Source: Bettongia penicillata ogilbyi
Taxonomy: Eukaryota; Chordata; Mammalia; Diprotodontia; Potoroidae
Assembly: GCA_023548195.1 (NCBI GenBank)
Contig: JAJHZJ010000009.1
Span: 5,172,715 to 5,236,714, forward strand
Reading direction: 5' to 3'
DNA: 64,000 bases
Shown here: piece after piece, positions 58,015 to 64,000 of the stretch
Layout: every line of letters starts with the position of its first letter
Position numbering within the stretch: the stretch's first letter is position 1
The notes under the pieces: model-generated
The model's database searches: none
The model's input: only the letters and a program-made list of their open reading frames with translations
What the model was told of the DNA's origin: nothing
Translations under genes and position numbers: made by a program

Positions 58015-59335
58015 TGGTATACCCCAAAGCTCTTTCCTGAGACCTCTCTGTGTATTCTTATTTGGTGATCTCATCAGCTCCAATGAATATAATTATTATA
58101 TTTATGCATATGAGTCCCATATTGATATAGCCAGCCTTAGTCTCTCTCCTGAGTTGTTTGCTGTAGTAGTTGTATTTACCAAGTACCTGTTGGACATTTT
58201 TAACTGGGTATCCTGTAAGCAGGCAGCTAGGTGGCACAGTGGATAGAGTGCCAGGTCTAGAATAAGGAAGACTCATCTTCCTAAGTTCAAATCTGGCCTC
58301 CTGTGTGAACCCGGGCAAGTGACTTAACTCTGTCTCAGTTTCTCATCCATAAAATGACCTGGAGAAGGAAATGGTAAACCACCTCAGGATATTTACCAGC
58401 AAATCCTCAAATGAGATCAGAAAGAGTTAGACACCACCAAACAACATCTTGTAAGCATCTTAAATAGCACATCAAAAAGAAAACTCATTATCTTTCCCTT
58501 CAAACTCACCTCTTTGAAAGTTCCCTATTCCTATCAAAGGCTCCACTATTATTCCATCTCTCAAGATCACAACCTGATCATCAAACTCAACCCCCTTTCA
58601 TCCCATATATCCAATAAGTTACCAAATTCTACTTTTATCTTCACATCATCTCTCCTATATGTCCTTCGCTCTCCACCCACATAGGCACCACCCTAGTTCA
58701 GATCTTCATCACCTCTCACATTAACTATTGGAATAGCCTCATAGTTGGACTCCTAGTCTCAAGTCTCCCCCGACTCCTATCCATCTTCCCCACAACCACC
58801 AAGTGATTTTCTTAGGACTCAAGTCTGGCCATATCACTACGCTATCAACAGAATAGAATTCCCTCTAGAATCAAATATAAACTCCTTTCTGGCATTTAAA
58901 GCTCTCCATGACCTGAATGCTCCTCACTATCTATCTAGTGTTTTAATGCCCTACACTCCTTGATCCAGTTGTACTGACCTACTTGGTGCTCCTTTCTCAG
59001 GTCCCTCCACCTCCCGTCTCCACACTTTTGCACTGGCTGTCCATTATGCCTGAAATGTTCCACCTTCTCTCCATTTAGAATCCTTAGTTTCCTTTCAGAT
59101 TCAGAGCAAACTCTTCCATCTGCAAAGGCCTTTTCCCCAAATGCTAATACCTTTCTCTCCCAGGTTACCTCGTGTGTCTTCTGTCTATATCTTCTCTACA
59201 TGTTACCTTGAGAATGCAAACTCTTTGAAGACCAGGACTGTCTTCATTTTTCTTCCTATCTCTTTTCCCTACTACAATGGGTGGTCAATAATAAGTCTTT
59301 AAAATACATTTGTTGGTTGCTTGCTTAACTGATAA
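58015..59335 (+). mobile_element. L2 LINE, end of ORF2 and 3' region, split by SINE-A
   Basis: 'ttggtgatctcatcagctcc' (58061-58080), then SINE, then 'atcaaactcaaccccctttc', 'tcctagtctcaagtctccccc', 'ctcaagtctggccatatcac', 'agctctccatgacctgaatg', 'tatgcctgaaatgttccacc', and the 3' end 'ctttgaagaccaggactgtct'. The longest L2 copy, about 1.1 kb without the SINE. Confidence 0.85.
58210..58457 (+). mobile_element. SINE-A nested in L2, with TSD
   Basis: Element 58222-58445. Flanks atcctgtaagca (58210-58221) and atcttgtaagca (58446-58457) agree at 11 of 12 positions, so this is one of the clearest insertions here. Confidence 0.9.
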
Positions 59336-60715
59336 TGAGAACAACTTAGGGTGCAATCTTAGCTAAAGGAGAGAAGGAAACCCCCCTTCTGGGGGGTTGA
59401 CAAGCACTGGGCCTGAAAGCAGTGGACTGATGAAACCTCCAATTCAGATCAGTCAGAAACACAGAAATTAGTTGGGATGGAGTAGAGAAAATATTTCTTT
59501 AGCTTTGGAAAATCAGGCAAACTTCCCAAAATCAGGCTACTTCCAGAGTTCAAACTTAATCACTCTAATTAAGGGTCTACACTTGATAGAAAAGAACCTA
59601 AAGTGGGTGTAAATAAAGTCACAGATGAATTTACTTTATACTTTACTCTACTTTAAAAGGCACTGGTTATTTATTCTTTCCAAATATTTCTGGAAATTTT
59701 CACAGTGAATCCCAAGAGACCCAGACTGTCACTCGAATTTTCTGTCTACAAATTTCAGATCATTTTTTTCTATATATACTGTTTGGATGCTCTGACTGAC
59801 TTTCCCCTCATTTTCCTGATGAGTGGTAGGAATAAGGTTCTCCGAAAGACACAGATGAAGGCAATGGCCAGAAACATGTTAATCTGAAAAGGCCTTACAT
59901 TAGAGGCATGAAATTCTAAATAACAGCTGACCTCATTTCTGAAATCAGCCCCTCTTCCAACCTGGAAATAATCTGGGACAGGGAATAAGCCATTTAATCT
60001 GAATGCACTTGCCACAGTGGAAGATTCAGAATGTTGTCATAAAGAAATTGCAGCTATTTTTCTGATCCTTTAGTGTTTTTCTACAATGGCTAGAAACATG
60101 ATTTTCTTAAATCATCAGATAATAACTCACATGAGCAGACATCCAGTATAATCAGCCAGTCTTGGTTCCCTGGATATCCAAAACCATTGCTTGCTTCCAT
60201 GGTAACCTAATTTCATAGCCAGATGAGATAAAACAGTCTAGTGCCCCTGTAAATATCCTACACTTGAGAAATGAGTGTGAAAAAAGCAGAATGGGCACAT
60301 TCTAAAAGGTTTTTGAAGTGTTCCCTTCCCACCAACTAACACAGTAGGTCCTCTAGACAAGGCTGCCTTAGGTTCTAGATACTCAATGGGTCTGTATCCA
60401 CTTTAAACTAAAGCTCATGAATCCTCATCAATATCTTTACATTTGCTAGTCAGTCAAAGGATATAGTTCAAAGCAAAGACATTAAATGAAATTTCATAGT
60501 AATAAAATTAGCAATGAAGTACTTTCTCTCATAAACCTGGAGTATATTCTCCTACAAATAGATATATTCTCATGGAGAATAGTGAGTACCCATAGGCAAC
60601 ATTCATAGAGAGGTACACACGTAGAGAATATACGTAGCCAGGACACACACATGGGGATGAATTCATAGGAAATGCATGTGGCCAAAGCAACTCCCACCTT
60701 CTACGTAAAGTCTTT
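59336..60715. other. unassigned 1.4 kb
   Basis: Holds a perfect small hairpin at 59379-59398 (8-bp G/C-rich stem, TTCT loop). No repeat or gene recognised. Confidence 0.4.
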
Positions 60716-60905
60716 GCCAAGCCCTCTTAATTCTAGTACCTTCACTCTATGGATCATTTCCAATTTATCCTGTATATTTCTTGTATGTATATGATTGTTC
60801 GCATGTTGTCTCCCCCATTAGACTGTGGGGTCCTTAAGAACAGGGGCCACCTGTTACCTTTCTTTGTGCTTAACAAATATTTGTTGGCTGATTAATTGGT
60901 ATATA
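60716..60905 (+). mobile_element. L2 LINE 3' terminus
   Basis: 'cccattagactgtggggtcct', 'taagaacaggggccacctg', 'gtgcttaacaaatatttgttg'. Confidence 0.75.
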
Positions 60906-62029
60906 AGAGCTATGAGTTTGCTTTATATTCAGCTCAAGTGACCACTGCTTGACTTTTGCTCTTCTGGCTCCATGGTCAGTGGTAGTTGGTATAAACTATA
61001 TAGCTCCAGTGGGCATCAGAGTATAGAACTTCTCTGTACTTCTTTCTTCTGCTTTTAGATCTTATCCTCAGATGAGGTGCCATCATGTCCTTATAGAAGT
61101 GGGTTTCGCATTTAATCTTTTAACTTATAGAAGAATGATTTTTTACCAGAACTCTCCTTTTTTTGTTTTGTTTTGTTTTGTTTTTGCAATTTAAAATAGA
61201 TTTTATCCTCTAAGATGAGAATTGCATTTCAGCTTGTTTGTGTTAGTGATAATACTGATAGTACAATGCTGTTCACTTTTCTCCTTCTGCATGTACTGAA
61301 GTATTTGGGGAACCTAGATTTATGTAGTAGCTCAGATTTAATTTTTAAACTCCCACTGCATTTATCCATGGCTAAAATTTGAGTCCTTAAATTTTTTTAC
61401 CTAGATTTATTTAACAAGAAATATCCAATATGTTTAGTCACTTAACTGAGGAAGGGGGAGGGAAACTTCAGGGGTTTTTTATTCCCATGAGATCCATCTG
61501 TTTCTCCAAGCCTTGGCCAATGAATGGGTACTTCTTCTCCAGAAAGATATTCCTTACCCCAAGCACTAGAAATTTAAGAATGCAGAACAGAGATGTCTCA
61601 GCTAACTAATACCAATAGTTTAAATCTTTTTTTTCACTTCAATTTACTGGTTACCAAGGACAACCTCTCTATTAGAGGCCTTACTCTGACTTAGTTGAAA
61701 TTCCATGTCAATGCCTACAAAGTTATGGGGATCTTGAGCTCAAACCAATTTCAGTGGGCTCTGCCACAGAACCCCCACAAAGGAATGTGAATCTGACCTG
61801 TCATAGTCTTTTAGGGGACTTGGTGTCTGCCATGAAAATGAAACTGAACAAACTCAAAAGCTGAGCCCAAAGGGTAAGGTCACCGTCTTCTCTAACTCCT
61901 GTCAATATCAACATGTGACCATTAACCTTTCCAGGACTTGAACTCACTCTAAATAATGTCCCTCTTTATGCAGAAATCTCTCAAATATCTGGCTTCTCAA
62001 CTGAAGAACTGCTAGAACCTCAACCTTGA
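60906..62029. other. unassigned 1.1 kb
   Basis: Contains (TTTTG)n at about 61161-61186. No element recognised. Confidence 0.4.
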
Positions 62030-62300
62030 AATCATGTCTTGTGAACATCAGTTGAAGAACTAGGGAGGTTTCTTTTAAAGACAAGACTTAAGGTAGACAT
62101 GATAGCTATCTTTGAATATTTGAAAGACTGTTACATAGAAGAGGCATAAGACTTCTGCTTGGCCCAGGATAATAGAATCAACAGCAAGGAGGCAGTGTCA
62201 GAGAGGCAAGTGTGTAGTGAATGTAAAGAAAGTCTACACTGGATATATAAGGAAAGGCTCTCTAACAATGAGTGATATCCAAAAGTGGAGTGGGTAGCCT
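62030..62300 (+). mobile_element. CR1/L3-type LINE 3' region
   Basis: 'gacatgatagctatctttga', 'atatttgaaagactgttacat', 'aggaaaggctctctaacaatg', 'atccaaaagtggagtgggtag'. This is the CR1 order just after the RT domain. Confidence 0.7.
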
Positions 62301-62470
62301 GGAGGTCACAGAGTCGGGTCTAGAACTGGAAAGGATCATAAAGGCCATCTCTCTAATCCAACCCAGTTTTATGGATGAGGGAATTAAAGCTAAAGGAGGT
62401 TCAATGACTGGACCAAAATGTAAGTTAGTATTTGAATCCAGGTCTTCTGGATTCAGTGCCTGTATTTTTT
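62301..62470 (-). mobile_element. MIR/L3-like SINE
   Basis: 'gaactggaaaggatcataaa', 'ggccatctctctaatccaacc', 'tgaatccaggtcttctggatt'. Confidence 0.7.
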
Positions 62471-63012
62471 TTTCTCAGTCTCCAGCTAGCATGGAACAAA
62501 GAGACTGATAGCCTCAGGTGCCTACATCTAGAGATAAGAGGGACTCCTCCCTTGGGGAATAATTCAAGGTAGGATTGGACTGCCAACCCAGGTTGTCTTG
62601 CTATACAACTATCCACAGTCTGACCTTGGGTGCTATCTCCTTAGGAGAATGAGTGGTCTGACCTTCCCTGTCTTGGGATCTGTCCTTACCCTACCCATCC
62701 TTCCCATCCTTCCCATCGAGCTCTCTTCAGGGTAAGAACTAGAAGGTCCACTCTCCCAGGAGTAACTGTGTCAGTGGTTAAACTGTCTAAATCCTAGCTT
62801 TCCCCAAATGTTGTCATGGCAGGTGAAAAAATGTGTAGTCATTGTGGGGGTGGTAGTAGAGGGGGAGAGGAAAATCCTCCTCACTAGAGTTTCTAAAATG
62901 AAGAAGGAAGACCACTTATCAGCTGTTTTGTACAGAAGCTACTTGCTCAAGTATGAGGTAGATTAACTGGCTTCCAAGAGCCCTTCTAACATAGAGATGT
63001 TATGATTCTAAG
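62471..63012 (+). mobile_element. possible remainder of the CR1/L3 copy
   Basis: 'ccttggggaataattcaaggt' near 62555 and the terminal 'cccttctaacatagagatgtt' with 'atgattctaag' (62975-63012) suit a CR1/L3 3' end. The middle (62640-62950) is not recognised. Confidence 0.4.
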
Positions 63013-63044
63013 AGATCCAAAGTATTGGAAACAGAAGAAAGGAC

Positions 63045-63260
63045 AGAAGGACCAGACAGTTTCCATCAAACAAGGAATCAATATGCCAGAGACAAGACAT
63101 ACAATCTTCATGTTCCAATCACTCCCCAAATAAAGATTGCTTCCTCTTTCTAAGGCTGCCTGGACTTTCTCTAAAGCACATTTAGTATTTTGAGCTACAT
63201 ACTCTCTTATGTCTATCCCTCTGTTGGCATATTCCATTGAAATTCAACAAGTCACAGCTA
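63045..63260. repeat. unnamed repeat X, possible copy 3
   Basis: 'gttccaatcactccccaaat' and 'attgcttcctctttctaag' resemble 'attccagtcacagacaagat' and 'actgcttcctctttccatag' of copy 2 (17.86-17.91 kb). The minus-strand frames of the two copies share ERGS..YL..DWN. Only about 150 bases align. Confidence 0.35.
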
Positions 63261-63774
63261 GTTTTTCTATAAATACCCACTTGAATGATGTGTTCCTATG
63301 AGAAGCACTTCACATCCTGGGCAATATGTGAAATATATTCACAAATGAAACTTTCAAATGGCATTCTGACGTGATGGCTCAGCAGACACTGCCTTGTAAA
63401 TTGAAATTTATAAATCTCCACCAATACTAGCTGAGGAAAGAGGGGAAAATACACCTCATTAAATGTAGACTCTATTCCAAAGTACAGGCAATTCTCAATT
63501 ACACAGAGACTGAGCATGGGTTATCCAAGTGTCTTAGTTCCTCTGCCTTCCTCCTTCCCCAGCTTTGCACTGTTCTCTGTACTTCGGCAACTGTGCTGTG
63601 AGCTAAATGGGCAATGGAAAGAAAAGATGAAAATCAGTCCATTGTTTCATCACAGGTATTCTGATAAATCCTCTGGTAGAAGTAGAGGCTATCGTGACTA
63701 CGTCCAAAATTAGGCTTCTGAATTATGTTGGAGGGTTGGTTCCCTATAGCTGTGTACAGACAAGAGTGGGCTGT
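63261..63774. other. unassigned sequence
   Basis: No repeat or gene recognised. Confidence 0.4.
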
Positions 63775-63960
63775 CTTTGATTTTAATTATTATTAGTGAT
63801 GATGATGATATCAACCTTATATAATGCTTTACGGATATATTGTAAAGATGATGTCTTACATCCTAATCTTAATTCATCTTTATAATAACCCTGTAAGGAA
63901 AGGAATGCAAATATTACTATCCCCATTTCACAACGGAAGAGACAAGCTCAGTAAATTTTC
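63775..63960 (-). mobile_element. MIR-type SINE
   Basis: 'ttataatgctttacggatat', 'tttataataaccctgtaagga', 'ctatccccatttcacaacgg'. It continues toward the window end. Confidence 0.7.
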
Positions 63961-64000
63961 AACAAAACAATTTATATTTCAGAAATCAGCAATTGCTACA

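Overview
This is marsupial (metatherian) nuclear DNA with no functional gene that I can support. The organism is inferred from the repeats: tRNA-derived MIR/MAR-type SINEs with an insect-free, long conserved tail ending in 'gactgaacaa', a second SINE family whose 3' domain starts near 'gccatctccagt', L1 3' ends that read 'ggaatgg(c)tgaacaaatt', and many well-preserved L2, L3/CR1 and RTE-type LINE pieces. I cannot name the species. The DNA is AT-rich and poor in CpG, and has no tRNA, rRNA or CpG island that I can see.

Layout. 0-10 kb: SINEs, a dead CR1/L3 reverse-transcriptase fragment split by an unidentified CpG-richer insert, an RTE fragment, L2 copies, an LTR-like promoter segment, and an L2 (-) split by a 5' L1 fragment. 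10-20 kb: a second LTR-like segment, AT palindromes, two diverged copies of an unnamed repeat about 2.1 kb apart, and between them an internally deleted L1 with perfect 16-bp target-site duplications; then a 1-kb L2. 20-31 kb: microsatellites, an L3 copy with a nested SINE, an L2 with a nested SINE, and a long stretch with little I can name. 31-43 kb: L1 3' ends, nested MIR/CR1, an (AC)n(AT)n block, L2 ORF2 remains and a CR1/L3 3' end. 43-51 kb: L2 (-), L1 3' ends and a solo LTR with 6-bp flanking repeats. 51.0-52.7 kb: a processed retrocopy of lactate dehydrogenase A (LDHA) with an uninterrupted 328-codon frame in which the catalytic residues are lost. 53-64 kb: nested SINE and L2 insertions, CR1 remains and unassigned sequence.

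The genes do not work together, because there is only one gene-derived sequence and it is a dead enzyme copy. The interest lies in the insertion history: at least eight element-within-element nestings can be read from split repeats and target-site duplications. Boundaries of repeats are read by eye and are usually good to within about 10-30 bases; family names come from recalled consensus features, not from a database search.
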